The notes below the pieces were generated by a model, which saw only the letters and a list, made by a program, of their open reading frames with translations, was not told where the DNA came from and ran no database searches. The translations under genes were made by a program, and so were the position numbers. 64,000 nt of DNA from Bradyrhizobium diazoefficiens (GTDB lineage Bacteria; Pseudomonadota; Alphaproteobacteria; Rhizobiales; Xanthobacteraceae): contig NZ_CP067102.1 in NCBI RefSeq assembly GCF_016616885.1, positions 7,158,501 through 7,222,500 of the forward strand, given 5' to 3'. Every line of letters starts with the position of its first letter. Position 1 is the first letter of the stretch. Below, piece by piece: positions 9,109 through 17,457 of the stretch.

Positions 9109-9294
9109 TGCTACGCCGACGTGACGACGCTGGCCCCCAGCAGCTCCGGGCGTCGTACCCTCGGATGACCGCCGTCGCACCGTGCTGCACAAGCGAGAGT
9201 GTGGACCATCCTCGATCTATTTCGCAGCTGCCAGCCAGGCAGCCTGCGACCCCGTGGCTGTTCGCCGAGCGGAACAGTTCGGCGTCGGAGGCGT

Positions 9295-9324
9295 TTTTTG
9301 CACTGAAGATTTTTGCACTGAAGA
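9295..9324. repeat. Perfect 15-bp tandem duplication
   Basis: TTTTTGCACTGAAGA occurs twice back to back (9295-9309 and 9310-9324). It is bracketed by GGCGTTT and AAACGCC, which could pair. It lies just upstream of the methyltransferase ribosome site. Confidence 0.8.
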
Positions 9325-9345
9325 AACGCCTTGGGAGGGACGCAT

Positions 9346-10239
9346 GTGCTGACGCGAAACGACCGAACTGCGTCCGCGCTTGAGTGTCCCGCGTGCAGTC
9401 GGGCGACGCCGCATCGGTTTCTTTACGTTAAGAACGGTTGCCACATCTTTCAATGTTGTGACTGCGGACTCGGACGCACCGAGGCATCGAGCTTCGATCC
9501 CCTCGCCTATTATGACGATGGCTACTTTTCCGGCCGTCAGTCCGACGGCTACGCCGACTATCGCGGCGCCGAACCCGTGCTACGGAGCGAGTTCGCCCGC
9601 ACGGTGGAGTTCATCCAGCGCCGCAAGCCACAGGGCTATTTGCTCGAGATCGGCTGCGCCTACGGCTTTTTTCTCGATGAAGCGCGCCGCGCCGGATTTG
9701 AGGTGAGCGGCATCGAGCCGGCGGAGGCGGCTGCTGCCCATGCCGGCGATCTCGGCTTGAACGTCGTCTGCGGCCTGCTGAGCGAAGCGACTCTCAACTC
9801 GTTTGGCACTCTGGATGTCATCGTCCTCCTCGACGTCATCGAGCACCTGCCCGACCCGCAGGAAGCCCTCGCGCTGTTCGCGGACCATCTCCGGCCGGAC
9901 GGAATCATCGTGCTGACGACCGGAGATTTCGGTTCCTTGGCCGCGCGGTCGACCGGTGCGCACTGGCGCCTGATGACGCCTCCGCAGCACCTGTGGTTCT
10001 TCAACCGCGACAGCATTGCGTCTCTGGCCCACTCGGTCGGCCTTCGCGTCGAGAGTTCCGATCGCCCTTGGAAATTCGTGCCGTTCTCGCTGATCGCCTT
10101 CCAGCTCGGTCGCATGCTCGGCCGCAAGATCGCGGCCGGCCCCACCGGCAACCGGTTCGCCATTCCGGTGAACCTGTTCGACGCGATGCGCGTGGTCTTG
10201 AGCAAGGCGCCCCCATCTCCGGATAGGAGCGTCCCATGA
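9346..10239 (+). CDS. Zinc-ribbon class I SAM-dependent methyltransferase
   Basis: A protein of 297 residues starting at GTG 9346, with GGGAGGGA at 9333-9340 as the ribosome site; the ATG at 9344 is out of frame. The N-terminus has a CPAC...CCDCG zinc-ribbon-like motif at residues 14-39. A Methyltransf_23 core follows: YLLEIGCAYGFFLDEARRAGF (SAM motif I) and LDVIVLLDVIEHLPDP. Such proteins methylate sugar or lipid intermediates in surface glycan clusters. It is the first gene of a tight unit with the 37-aa ORF, GT2 and DUF2304 (all 4-bp overlaps), so translation is probably coupled through the set. The substrate cannot be named. Confidence 0.85.
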   Translation: MLTRNDRTASALECPACSRATPHRFLYVKNGCHIFQCCDCGLGRTEASSFDPLAYYDDGYFSGRQSDGYADYRGAEPVLRSEFARTVEFIQRRKPQGYLLEIGCAYGFFLDEARRAGFEVSGIEPAEAAAAHAGDLGLNVVCGLLSEATLNSFGTLDVIVLLDVIEHLPDPQEALALFADHLRPDGIIVLTTGDFGSLAARSTGAHWRLMTPPQHLWFFNRDSIASLAHSVGLRVESSDRPWKFVPFSLIAFQLGRMLGRKIAAGPTGNRFAIPVNLFDAMRVVLSKAPPSPDRSVP

Positions 10240-10349
10240 CAGAGCGCCTCGGCGAGATCGCATTGGTGAGCAACTGCATGGCCGGCATAGCGACGGGCCG
10301 GCTCCTGATTGCAGAGGCCTTGTGCCTGTTGTGGGGAGATGAGACATGA
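10236..10349 (+). CDS. 37-residue coupled small protein
   Basis: MTERLGEIALVSNCMAGIAT followed by GRLLIAEALCLLWGDET. It has AGGAG at 10225-10229, six bases before its ATG. Its ATG overlaps the TGA of the methyltransferase (ATGA 10236-10239) and its own TGA overlaps the ATG of the GT2 gene (ATGA 10346-10349). The exact double overlap plus ribosome site argues that it is translated. The middle is moderately hydrophobic and might associate with membrane. It could be a protein in its own right or a coupling device that hands ribosomes to GT2; I do not recognise a family. Confidence 0.55.
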   Translation: MTERLGEIALVSNCMAGIATGRLLIAEALCLLWGDET

Positions 10350-11035
10350 CCGGCCGGATCCGCAATCCCTGGGTCGTTGTCGCGGCGTACAATGAAGCGC
10401 CGGTGGTGGGCAGCGTCGTGTCCGCCATTCGCCGCGCCGGCTACGCGGTCGTCGTGGTCGATGACGGCTCCGGCGACCGCACTTGCGACGTCGCGTTACT
10501 CGCAGGTGCGCTCGTTGTCCGGCATCCGATCAATCTCGGACAGGGCGCCGCGCTGCAGACCGGCATCGACTACGCCCTCGAGCAGCGTGCGGATGCGCTT
10601 GTCACGTTCGACGCCGACGGCCAGCATTCTCCCGCGTCCATCACGGCGCTGCTCGCGGCGCTCGAGCAGCCTGGCATCGATTTCGCGCTCGGCAGCCGCT
10701 TTCTTACCGGCGCGACCGCAAATCTGCCGGCTTCGCGCCGCGTCCTGCTCGGCGCCGCGCTCCGGTTCACGCGCGCGAGCACCGGACTGCCGGTCACCGA
10801 TACCCACAATGGCCTGCGGGCGATGACAGCGCGCGGCGCCCGCGCGATCTCCCTGCGACAAAATCGAATGGCGCACGCGTCGGAGATCCTGCACCAGATC
10901 GCGCAGAGCCGCCTGCGCTTTGTCGAGGTGCCGGTGAACATCGAGTACAGCGCGTATTCGTTGGGCAAAGGTCAACGCATCAGCGATGCGCTGACCATCC
11001 TGATCGATCTGTTTGCGCGGAGGCTCTACCGATGA
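10346..11035 (+). CDS. Family 2 glycosyltransferase (DPM/Dpm1-like)
   Basis: A protein of 229 residues with the GT-A fold markers VVVAAYNEAPVVG, VVDDGSGDRT and the metal-binding TFDADGQHSP, then GSRF and TDTHNGLRAM. The size and lack of C-terminal membrane helices fit a soluble GT2 of the dolichol/polyprenyl-phosphate sugar transferase type, which loads a sugar from a nucleotide donor onto a lipid carrier at the inner face of the membrane. The DUF2304 gene overlaps its end and a GT39-like enzyme that could use a lipid-linked sugar lies opposite, so the three plausibly serve one glycan pathway. The sugar is unknown. Confidence 0.88.
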   Translation: MTGRIRNPWVVVAAYNEAPVVGSVVSAIRRAGYAVVVVDDGSGDRTCDVALLAGALVVRHPINLGQGAALQTGIDYALEQRADALVTFDADGQHSPASITALLAALEQPGIDFALGSRFLTGATANLPASRRVLLGAALRFTRASTGLPVTDTHNGLRAMTARGARAISLRQNRMAHASEILHQIAQSRLRFVEVPVNIEYSAYSLGKGQRISDALTILIDLFARRLYR

Positions 11036-11442
11036 TCGCGCAGCTGTTGCTGACGGCCTTTCTGGCGCTGGTTCTGGTTTACGCCTGGTCGATGCATCGG
11101 ACGGTGCCGATCATCGGCCTGCTCGCGAGCGGCGCTGCGCTCGCCGGCCTCTACTTCGTCTGGGTGCCGGAGCATGCCAACGCGCTTGCGGCCTTCGCGG
11201 GAATCGGCCGCGGCTCCGACCTCATCGTCTACACCTGGGTCGTGATCAGCCTCCTCGTCATGCTCAACTTGCATCTCAAGCTGCGGCTCCAGCTCGATAT
11301 GATCACGCGCCTGACGCGCGCCGTGGCGATCGATCGCGCCAGGGAGAGCCGGCGTGAGGCGGGCCCTCCGCGAAAACGTCGCCCGGCCATGCTGGGTCGA
11401 AAGGCCGAAGCGCCGCCGACCAAGTTGCAGGCGAAGAAGTAG
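11032..11442 (+). CDS. DUF2304 membrane protein
   Basis: A protein of 136 residues from ATG 11032, overlapping the GT2 stop by ATGA. Three hydrophobic helices (residues about 2-20, 25-45, 60-80) are followed by LNLHLKLRLQLDMITRLTRAVAI and a basic tail ending KLQAKK. DUF2304 proteins are short membrane proteins very often encoded next to a GT2 polyprenyl-phosphate glycosyltransferase, where they are thought to help it at the membrane. Gene order here fits that pattern exactly. Confidence 0.85.
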   Translation: MIAQLLLTAFLALVLVYAWSMHRTVPIIGLLASGAALAGLYFVWVPEHANALAAFAGIGRGSDLIVYTWVVISLLVMLNLHLKLRLQLDMITRLTRAVAIDRARESRREAGPPRKRRPAMLGRKAEAPPTKLQAKK

Positions 11443-11477
11443 ATGCCGTTGCCAAGTCGCGCCAGAAACTTAGTGTG

Positions 11478-13277
11478 TCACTCGCCGCCCCCGCGACGAT
11501 TGGCGTAGATCTGGGCGAACGGGCGGCCAAATCGCGTGACCTCATCAACCAGTACGGCCGTCGTGCCGTCGGCACATGGCCAGCGCTCGGTGGCGATCAG
11601 GTAGTCGGCCTTGTCCAGATCGGTTTCGACAATCCAGTTGCGATGGAACATCACGCCGGCCAGCGTCTCGCGCCAGCCCAGGCAGACCAGCACGCGCGGT
11701 GGATCGCCCGCGAACCGGCCTTCAGCGTCAAGTCGATGCTCGAGGCGGCGCAGCGCCTCGGGAGCCGCCATGCTCCAATAATCGAGGTCGAACCGACCGT
11801 AAGCGCCGGCGACGCCACCTGCGAGACTGTTCATTGCGATATATTCGAGCGGATGCAGGATGACGAGCATCGCCACGAGGATGGCGGCGTGCGCGCCCCC
11901 GACGGCTGCGGGCACAATCCAGCGGCGCCGCAACAAGGGCAGGAGTCTCGTCAGCCCGCGCGCGGCAACGATGGCGAGCATTGGAATCACGAACAATACG
12001 TGGCGGACACCGTCATAGAGCGTCCAGCCTTGCAGCATGAGCAACCCGATCGGCCCGAGCGCCGCCACACTGACGACCAGCACCGCGCGCGATCCTGCGA
12101 GTTCGGCCGCGACCGGTCGCAATCCAGAGCCTTTTCCGTTCCGATGGAATCGGAACGGGGCTCTAGATTCTTGTTTTGACGCGTTTTCTTCACGCGAACC
12201 GGTATCCGCTTCGCTCGAAAACGTTCTAGCGACGCCGGACCGACGCAGGGCACCAAAGACGGCGCGGGTCCACGCCCCTGCGGCACCGATCCAGACCGCC
12301 ATGCCAAGCAACAGCAACGCCAAAAACCCCTCGGGCAAACGCGCCAGGAGTTGTCCGGGGATATACCAGGCGGGCAGCTTGTCGGTGGACGTGCGCAGGC
12401 CCCAGTTCTGGAATTCGAAAGAGGTGTCGAGCGTAGCAAAATGCCGATAGGCCTCGACGTATTGAGTGAGCGGATTTCCGATCTGCAACCACGGCCAGAG
12501 CGCAATCGCCGTCAGCCAGGCCATGAGGATGGCGAGCAGCGTATGCAAGGCGATCTGGCGCAATTGACCATAGCCCGCGCGGCCATGGCACAGCAGCACC
12601 TCGAGCGCGCACAGGCTCATGCCGCCGACGAGGTAGGCGTGCGTGATCACCCCGCCGGTGCGCGTCGCAATTGCGAGGCCAGTGGCAAGGCCCGTCGCAA
12701 GGGTCAGACGCCAGCTCGGCACGTCCTGCTGCACCATCAGGACGATCGAGAGCGTCGACCAACTCATGGCGAAGAGGAACGGTACGTCGATCGTGGCGAA
12801 GAACAGGTTGCCGTACAGGTAGCCGGTCAGCAGGCACAGGACGAGCGCCGTCAAGCCAGCCCAGGATCCGACCGTGAGCCGTGCGATCGGCACGACGGCT
12901 GCGAGCCCAGCGAGGCCGAACAGGAAGGTTATGGCGTGCCGGACCGTGATCGGGTTCGCGAGCCCAAGCGCCTGCACGGCCGCGATGAGCATCTGCAACC
13001 ACGGGCCATACATCCACAGATACTCTTCAACCGTCTCGAACTGAGACCGGTCCGTAAAGGCGCTCGTGTACCACGCAAGCGCCTTTGGTCCGTAGTCGTC
13101 GGTGTTGAATTCGTCGGTCGACAGCCCGTAATCGGCGGCGGTCGCAAGCCCGATGACCAAGGCCACACCCAGCACAAGGAGCACGAGCAACGTCTCGGCA
13201 TGGCGAGCAGCAAATGCGAGGCCGAGCTTCGGCCTCGTGAACCCAAAGCTGTCGTCATCCACCGGTTCAAGCGCCAT
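11478..13277 (-). CDS. GT39-like multi-spanning membrane glycosyltransferase with an in-frame repeat insert
   Basis: A protein of 599 residues with about ten or more membrane segments. The first luminal loop carries the acidic STDEFNTDDYGP motif expected for PMT/ArnT-like (GT39/GT83) enzymes, which move sugars from a lipid carrier to an acceptor on the periplasmic side. Between helices, about residues 350-385, the residues ARTFSSEADTGSREENASK through RFHRNGKGSG are encoded by a dispersed palindromic repeat (12126-12229) that keeps the frame. The rest of the protein reads normally on both sides. It is convergent with the GT2-DUF2304 operon, separated by 35 bp, which suggests a shared pathway. 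Confidence 0.85.
   Translation of the reverse strand: MALEPVDDDSFGFTRPKLGLAFAARHAETLLVLLVLGVALVIGLATAADYGLSTDEFNTDDYGPKALAWYTSAFTDRSQFETVEEYLWMYGPWLQMLIAAVQALGLANPITVRHAITFLFGLAGLAAVVPIARLTVGSWAGLTALVLCLLTGYLYGNLFFATIDVPFLFAMSWSTLSIVLMVQQDVPSWRLTLATGLATGLAIATRTGGVITHAYLVGGMSLCALEVLLCHGRAGYGQLRQIALHTLLAILMAWLTAIALWPWLQIGNPLTQYVEAYRHFATLDTSFEFQNWGLRTSTDKLPAWYIPGQLLARLPEGFLALLLLGMAVWIGAAGAWTRAVFGALRRSGVARTFSSEADTGSREENASKQESRAPFRFHRNGKGSGLRPVAAELAGSRAVLVVSVAALGPIGLLMLQGWTLYDGVRHVLFVIPMLAIVAARGLTRLLPLLRRRWIVPAAVGGAHAAILVAMLVILHPLEYIAMNSLAGGVAGAYGRFDLDYWSMAAPEALRRLEHRLDAEGRFAGDPPRVLVCLGWRETLAGVMFHRNWIVETDLDKADYLIATERWPCADGTTAVLVDEVTRFGRPFAQIYANRRGGGE
12126..12229. repeat. Dispersed palindromic repeat, copy A, inside a coding sequence
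   Basis: About 92% identical by eye to 29281-29386 (roughly 8 mismatches in 104 bases). It contains the perfect palindrome CCGTTCCGAT-GGA-ATCGGAACGG and ends in TTCTAG. It lies within the GT39-like gene and adds about 35 in-frame codons. Confidence 0.9.
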
Positions 13278-13662
13278 ACGCTGACGATTCCGCCCTCGGT
13301 CGACACCGCCGCCTCCTGAATCACATCAGGCGACCCCCAGCCCACCTGCAAGTGTTGTCCTTGGCACGGGCTTTGATAACACGCTTGAAGGGAACTCTGT
13401 TCCGAAGTTTCAAATCAGCCCGCGGGCCGTTTCCACGGTGGCGTATGATCGCGAGAGGAATCGGCAATCGATGCTCATCCAGAGAAGTTGCGCAGCATTG
13501 CCCGCAGGAGCGGACACTCTGTAACCGCTCATTATTCAAATTGAGCCGCCAAGTTACAAAACTTCGCTGATGCAGTCGGCGGTGAGCAAGTTAGCGGGCG
13601 GCATAGCGCTACCTGACGGGGGCATCGTGGAATGTCGCAGGATCTCGCGGAATGTCGCAGCA
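13278..13662. other. Gene-free stretch between the GT39-like gene and tRNA-Glu
   Basis: No convincing protein frame. It must hold the promoter of the GT39-like gene. GGAATGTCGCAG occurs twice, at 13629-13640 and 13649-13660, directly after the tRNA gene's 3' end, and may be part of its termination region. Confidence 0.45.
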
Positions 13663-13737
13663 TGGCGCTCCCTAGGGGAATCGAACCCCTGTTTCAGCCT
13701 TGAGAGGGCCGCGTCCTAACCGCTAGACGAAGGGAGC
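13663..13737 (-). tRNA. tRNA-Glu (CTC)
   Basis: On the minus strand the acceptor GCTCCCT pairs with AGGGAGC, followed by G and an encoded CCA. The anticodon loop is CTCTCAA within the stem CGGCC/GGCTG, giving anticodon CTC. The T-loop is TTCGATT with a CAGGGG/CCCCT-type stem. Length is 75 nt. Confidence 0.95.
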
Positions 13738-13793
13738 GTGAGGGCTAGCCAATAACCTCGAAATTTGTCCGCCGCAAGGACTGAACCTGCCTT

Positions 13794-14138
13794 TTATGGC
13801 TCATTGGCAAATTTCAGCTTTCCGGCCGGCCTGAGCGTGTGCGCATCGAAGGTGCGGATCTCGATGACGCCGCCGATATCCAGCGTGACGACCAGGCGGT
13901 CGCCGGCCGCGCCGGTCGAGACGATTTTGGCGCCCTTCGGCAGGGTGGCGGTGACGTCGCCCACGAGCCCGGCCGCCCTTCCCTCCGACTTGAAAAGGCG
14001 GTAGCCCACCGCGATCAGGACGGCGCAGATGGCCAGCGCCGAGGTCAACCCCGCGATCAGCATCATCCGTCGCACCCGCGCAAACAGCGCGGCCTGCTCG
14101 GGGGTCGGTTCGGGAACAGCGGTATCAGGCGTCGTCAT
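13794..14138 (-). CDS. DUF6476-family single-pass membrane protein
   Basis: A protein of 114 residues from ATG 14138 (MTTPDTAVPEPTPEQ). A short acidic/proline N-terminus precedes one membrane helix (LIAGLTSALAICAVLIAVGY). A small C-terminal domain follows with TATLPKGAKIVSTGAAGDRLVVTLDIGGVIEIRTFD. It resembles the DUF6476 proteins that sit beside rluD-type genes in Hyphomicrobiales. Its start codon overlaps that of the divergent pseudouridine synthase by two bases (CATG at 14136-14139), leaving no intergenic space, so each promoter must lie inside the other gene. The function is unknown. Confidence 0.75.
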   Translation of the reverse strand: MTTPDTAVPEPTPEQAALFARVRRMMLIAGLTSALAICAVLIAVGYRLFKSEGRAAGLVGDVTATLPKGAKIVSTGAAGDRLVVTLDIGGVIEIRTFDAHTLRPAGKLKFANEP

Positions 14139-15144
14139 GGATAGCTCAGGCTCAGCGCAACGGTTGGAGGTCACGGTCGAAGGCGACGAGGGCTCGACCC
14201 GGCTCGACCGCGTGCTGGCGGCGCGCCTTCCCGACCTGTCGCGATCAAGGCTCAAAACCCTGATTCTGGCGGGCGCGGTGAGCCTGAAGGCCTCCGCGGT
14301 CCGCGACCCCGCTTATCACGTCGCATCCGGCGATACGATCACAATCGACGTGCCGGAGGCGGCCCCGCCGGAGCCCAAGGGCGAGGATATCGGCCTCGAT
14401 ATCGTGTTCGAGGACGACGACATCATCATCATCAACAAGCCCAGGGGGCTGGTGGTGCACCCCGCGGCCGGCCACGAGTCCGGCACGCTGGTCAACGCGC
14501 TGATCGCCCATTGCGGCACCTCGCTGTCGGGCATCGGCGGAGTGCGCCGGCCCGGCATCGTGCACCGGCTGGACAAGGACACGACCGGGTTGATGGTGGT
14601 CGCCAAGAACGACCTCGCGCACGCCTCGCTCACCGCCCAATTCGCCGACCACGGCCGCACCGGACCGATGCGGCGCGGCTATATGGCGTTCGCCTGGGGG
14701 CTGCCGGGCCGGCATCGCGGCACGGTGGATGCGCCGATCGATCGCCATCCGCATGCACGGGAGAAGATGGCGGTGCGCCAGGGCGGCCGCGAGGCGGTGA
14801 CGCATTGGGAGCTGCTCGAGAGTTTTGCCGGCCGCGACGGCAAGCCGATCGCGGCACTGCTGGCCTGCGAGCTCGAGACCGGGCGCACCCACCAGATCCG
14901 CGTCCACCTCGCCCATATCGGCCACCCCCTGATGGGCGATGCGGTCTATGGCCCGCATTTCAAGACCAAGGCGAACCAGCTCGCCCCCGAGGCGCAGGCC
15001 GCTTTAACGGCGCTTGGACGGCAGGCCCTGCATGCTTATCTGCTGGTATTGGAGCACCCCAGGACCGGAGAACTTCTTCACTGGGAGACGGGCCTGCCGG
15101 AGGATTTGCTTCTCCTTGAAAGCGCCCTGAAAGCGGCGCTATGA
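14137..15144 (+). CDS. RluA/RluD-family pseudouridine synthase
   Basis: A protein of 335 residues. An S4 RNA-binding domain (STRLDRVLAARLPDLSRSRLKTLI) leads into the catalytic domain with INKPRGLVVHPAAGHESGTLVNAL and the catalytic-Asp motif HRLDKDTTGLMVVAK. The late motif is ELETGRTHQIRVHLAHIGHPLMGDAVYG. The family isomerises uridines in 23S rRNA; RluD modifies helix 69 and is the most likely equivalent given S4 plus size. The start at 14137 overlaps the divergent DUF6476 start. It is followed by rpoH 220 bp later, a gene order common in this group. Confidence 0.9.
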   Translation: MDSSGSAQRLEVTVEGDEGSTRLDRVLAARLPDLSRSRLKTLILAGAVSLKASAVRDPAYHVASGDTITIDVPEAAPPEPKGEDIGLDIVFEDDDIIIINKPRGLVVHPAAGHESGTLVNALIAHCGTSLSGIGGVRRPGIVHRLDKDTTGLMVVAKNDLAHASLTAQFADHGRTGPMRRGYMAFAWGLPGRHRGTVDAPIDRHPHAREKMAVRQGGREAVTHWELLESFAGRDGKPIAALLACELETGRTHQIRVHLAHIGHPLMGDAVYGPHFKTKANQLAPEAQAALTALGRQALHAYLLVLEHPRTGELLHWETGLPEDLLLLESALKAAL

Positions 15145-15364
15145 CGCAGGGGCTTTGAGAAAACCCTTACCTTACAAAAAGTTATAGCTGCCACACGGGG
15201 ACGTGACGTCAGCAATCCTTCCCTTTTTGACCCCCGATGGGGTATATTGCGCCTGCGTTGGAAATGACCAACGTGGAACATCGCAGCTACGGCCGGCTTT
15301 AACCAAGCGGTCGTCTGCCTGGCCCGCCGCTATCGGGGGCCTGAACCTTTGGAGGGGCTTTACC

Positions 15365-16264
15365 ATGGCCCGTACCGCTGCTCTGCCGGTCCTCAATGGA
15401 GAATCCGGCCTTTCTCGCTACCTCGCCGAGATCCGCAAGTTTCCGATGCTGGAGCCCCAGCAGGAATACATGCTCGCCAAGCGTTGGCGTGAGCATGACG
15501 ATCGCGACGCGGCGCACCAACTCGTCACCAGCCATCTCCGGCTCGTGGCCAAGATCGCCATGGGCTATCGCGGCTACGGCTTGCCGATCTCCGAGGTCGT
15601 CTCGGAAGGCAACGTCGGCCTGATGCAGGCGGTCAAGCGCTTCGAGCCCGAAAAGGGCTTCCGTCTCGCCACCTACGCGATGTGGTGGATCAAGGCGTCG
15701 ATTCAAGAGTACATCCTGCGTTCCTGGTCGCTCGTGAAGATGGGCACCACCGCGAACCAGAAGAAGCTGTTCTTCAACCTGCGCAAGGCGAAGAGCAAGA
15801 TCAACGCGCTGGACGAGGGCGATCTCCGCCCCGACCAGGTGAAGATCATTGCCAAGCGCCTCGGCGTCACCGATCAGGACGTGATCGACATGAACCGCCG
15901 CCTCGGTGGCGACGCGTCGCTCAATGCTCCGATCCGCGACGACGGCGAAGCCGGCGAATGGCAGGACTGGCTGGTCGACAATACGCCCAACCAGGAAGCC
16001 ATGCTGGCCGAGCACGAGGAATATGACGAACGCCGTGACGCGCTGAATGGCGCCATGGGCGTGCTCAACCCGCGCGAACGCCGCATCTTCGAGGCCCGTC
16101 GCCTCGCCGATGAGCCGATGACGCTGGAAGACCTTGCTGCCGAGTTCGGCGTGTCGCGCGAGCGCGTCCGCCAGATCGAGGTCCGCGCCTTCGAGAAGGT
16201 GCAGTCCGCGGTCAAGGGCACGATTGCAAGGGCCGAACAGGCCGCGCTGGAAGCCGCGCACTAA
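15365..16264 (+). CDS. rpoH: RNA polymerase sigma-32 factor RpoH
   Basis: A protein of 299 residues from ATG 15365, with GGAGGGG at 15351-15357. Sigma region 2 is intact (EVVSEGNVGLMQAVKRFEPEKGFRLATYAMWWIKASIQEYILRSW), as is the sigma-32-specific RpoH box (NQKKLFFNLRKAKSKI). Region 4 ends with EFGVSRERVRQIEVRAFEKV. It directs RNA polymerase to heat-shock promoters (chaperones, proteases). Bradyrhizobium species usually carry several rpoH copies; I cannot say which paralogue this is. The 220-bp upstream gap is long enough for stress-responsive promoters but I do not commit to one. A strong terminator follows at 16310. Confidence 0.96.
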   Translation: MARTAALPVLNGESGLSRYLAEIRKFPMLEPQQEYMLAKRWREHDDRDAAHQLVTSHLRLVAKIAMGYRGYGLPISEVVSEGNVGLMQAVKRFEPEKGFRLATYAMWWIKASIQEYILRSWSLVKMGTTANQKKLFFNLRKAKSKINALDEGDLRPDQVKIIAKRLGVTDQDVIDMNRRLGGDASLNAPIRDDGEAGEWQDWLVDNTPNQEAMLAEHEEYDERRDALNGAMGVLNPRERRIFEARRLADEPMTLEDLAAEFGVSRERVRQIEVRAFEKVQSAVKGTIARAEQAALEAAH

Positions 16265-16309
16265 GCGCGCGGCTCTCGCGCCAGGAATTGGCGGATCGAC
16301 AAGAGACGA

Positions 16310-16336
16310 AAAGCCGGCGGCAACGCCGGCTTTTTG
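16310..16336 (+). terminator. Rho-independent terminator of rpoH
   Basis: AAAGCCGGCG and CGCCGGCTTT form a 10-bp stem with a GCAA loop (16320-16323), followed by TTTTTG. Confidence 0.9.
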
Positions 16337-16448
16337 TTGTGTGAGGCGCGGCATGTTCACGGGATGCGCCGGCAGGGGATCTTGAACGCCCGTGACGGGT
16401 CAGCCGACCCAATCTTATCGCACCACATTCAGAGAGCGGACACACGCC

Positions 16449-16790
16449 GTGTCGATCATCCTGCAATCCACCGTCGGCGGCTTCTCCGCCCAGTTCATGC
16501 GCAAGCTGCCGCTGGTCGAGCAAGCCATGCGGGACCACGGGCTCGATCCATCGGAGTTCGTGATCTCCAAGGACTATGCCTCGACCGCGACGATCCCGAT
16601 CATTGGACCGTTCTTCTTTAATTACAGCGTGTATTTCGGCGAGGAGGAATTCACCGTCACCGAGCCGAACGACATGGTGTTTCTGGACTACTTCTTCAAA
16701 CGCGTGCTCGCTGCGGACGGGCCGCCGGAATTGCCGGAGCAGCCGGGATTGATCCGGCGCTTCTTCGGCTGGATGGCGCAGCCGGTGTGA
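16449..16790 (+). CDS. Conserved hypothetical protein
   Basis: About 113 residues from GTG 16449 (SIILQSTVGGFSAQFMRKLP); GTG 16392 would add 19 residues with no better ribosome site. The sequence is well composed, with FVISKDYASTATIPIIGPFFFNYSVYFGEEEF and a hydrophobic-aromatic core, and looks soluble. I do not recognise a named domain. It stands alone after the rpoH terminator and converges with the amidase gene, with only 10 bp between stops. Confidence 0.65.
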   Translation: MSIILQSTVGGFSAQFMRKLPLVEQAMRDHGLDPSEFVISKDYASTATIPIIGPFFFNYSVYFGEEEFTVTEPNDMVFLDYFFKRVLAADGPPELPEQPGLIRRFFGWMAQPV

Positions 16791-16800
16791 CGCGCGCCCA

Positions 16801-17421
16801 TCACTCCCCCCACGTTCGCGCCAGCGTCGCGAGCCAGCAGCCTTCGCAATAGCGGGCGTCCTTGAAGTCGATCCAGTTGTGGGCATAGACGTGGTCGAGC
16901 GGGATGCCGTAGCGCGCGCGCAGGACCTGGACCAGGATCTTCCAGGCGGCGATCTGCGCCGCGGTCGGGCCGATCGCGACATCGGGATAGTTGCCGGCGA
17001 ACTCGACGCCGATCGAATTGTCGCGCACGACCTGATGATACGTCGCACTGTTGTCGATGTATTTGTTGTCATTGCGGTTAGCGCCGTCGGTATGGCTCGG
17101 CACCAGATTGTCCGCGACCGACCAATAGACCGTGCCGTCGGTCTCGACCCAGACCATCACACCGCGCCGCGTGGGATTCTTCGACTGCTCTTGCGCGCCA
17201 CCGCGGGCTGAGCCGGTCGGCCCCTCGGTCTGGTGCACGATGATGTTGCGCCAGGCATGGGCATCACGGACATCGCCCCATGGCGCGAGCCAGACGATCT
17301 TCAGGCCGGGAATGTCGGGCGTGCCGGTGCTGCGCGCGAGCTTTGCGAGCTCGACGTCCATGGCGGCGGCGGGAGCGATCAGAATAGCGGCGAGAACAGC
17401 CGCGACAAGGCTGGACAGCAT
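16801..17421 (-). CDS. Secreted N-acetylmuramoyl-L-alanine amidase (Amidase_2 type)
   Basis: A protein of 206 residues from ATG 17421, with a signal peptide (LSSLVAAVLAAILIAPAAAM). The catalytic domain shows RNIIVHQTEGP (first zinc His), VYWSVADNLVPSHTDGANR, NSIGVEFAGNYPD and DHVYAHNWIDFKDARYCEG. These fit the zinc-dependent AmiD/AmpD amidase fold, which cleaves the bond between N-acetylmuramic acid and the peptide stem in peptidoglycan. With the signal peptide it should act in the periplasm, in wall turnover or recycling. The GGDEF gene on the same strand ends 37 bp before its start. Confidence 0.85.
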   Translation of the reverse strand: MLSSLVAAVLAAILIAPAAAMDVELAKLARSTGTPDIPGLKIVWLAPWGDVRDAHAWRNIIVHQTEGPTGSARGGAQEQSKNPTRRGVMVWVETDGTVYWSVADNLVPSHTDGANRNDNKYIDNSATYHQVVRDNSIGVEFAGNYPDVAIGPTAAQIAAWKILVQVLRARYGIPLDHVYAHNWIDFKDARYCEGCWLATLARTWGE

Positions 17422-17457
17422 CACGGGATCCAACAACGGATCCGAGCGTAGCAGGGT

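Noticed and set aside
15145..15364. A specific heat-shock or ECF promoter before rpoH
   Set aside because: Candidate boxes such as CTTGAG and CCCCGAT were seen, but spacing and match were too weak to commit to.
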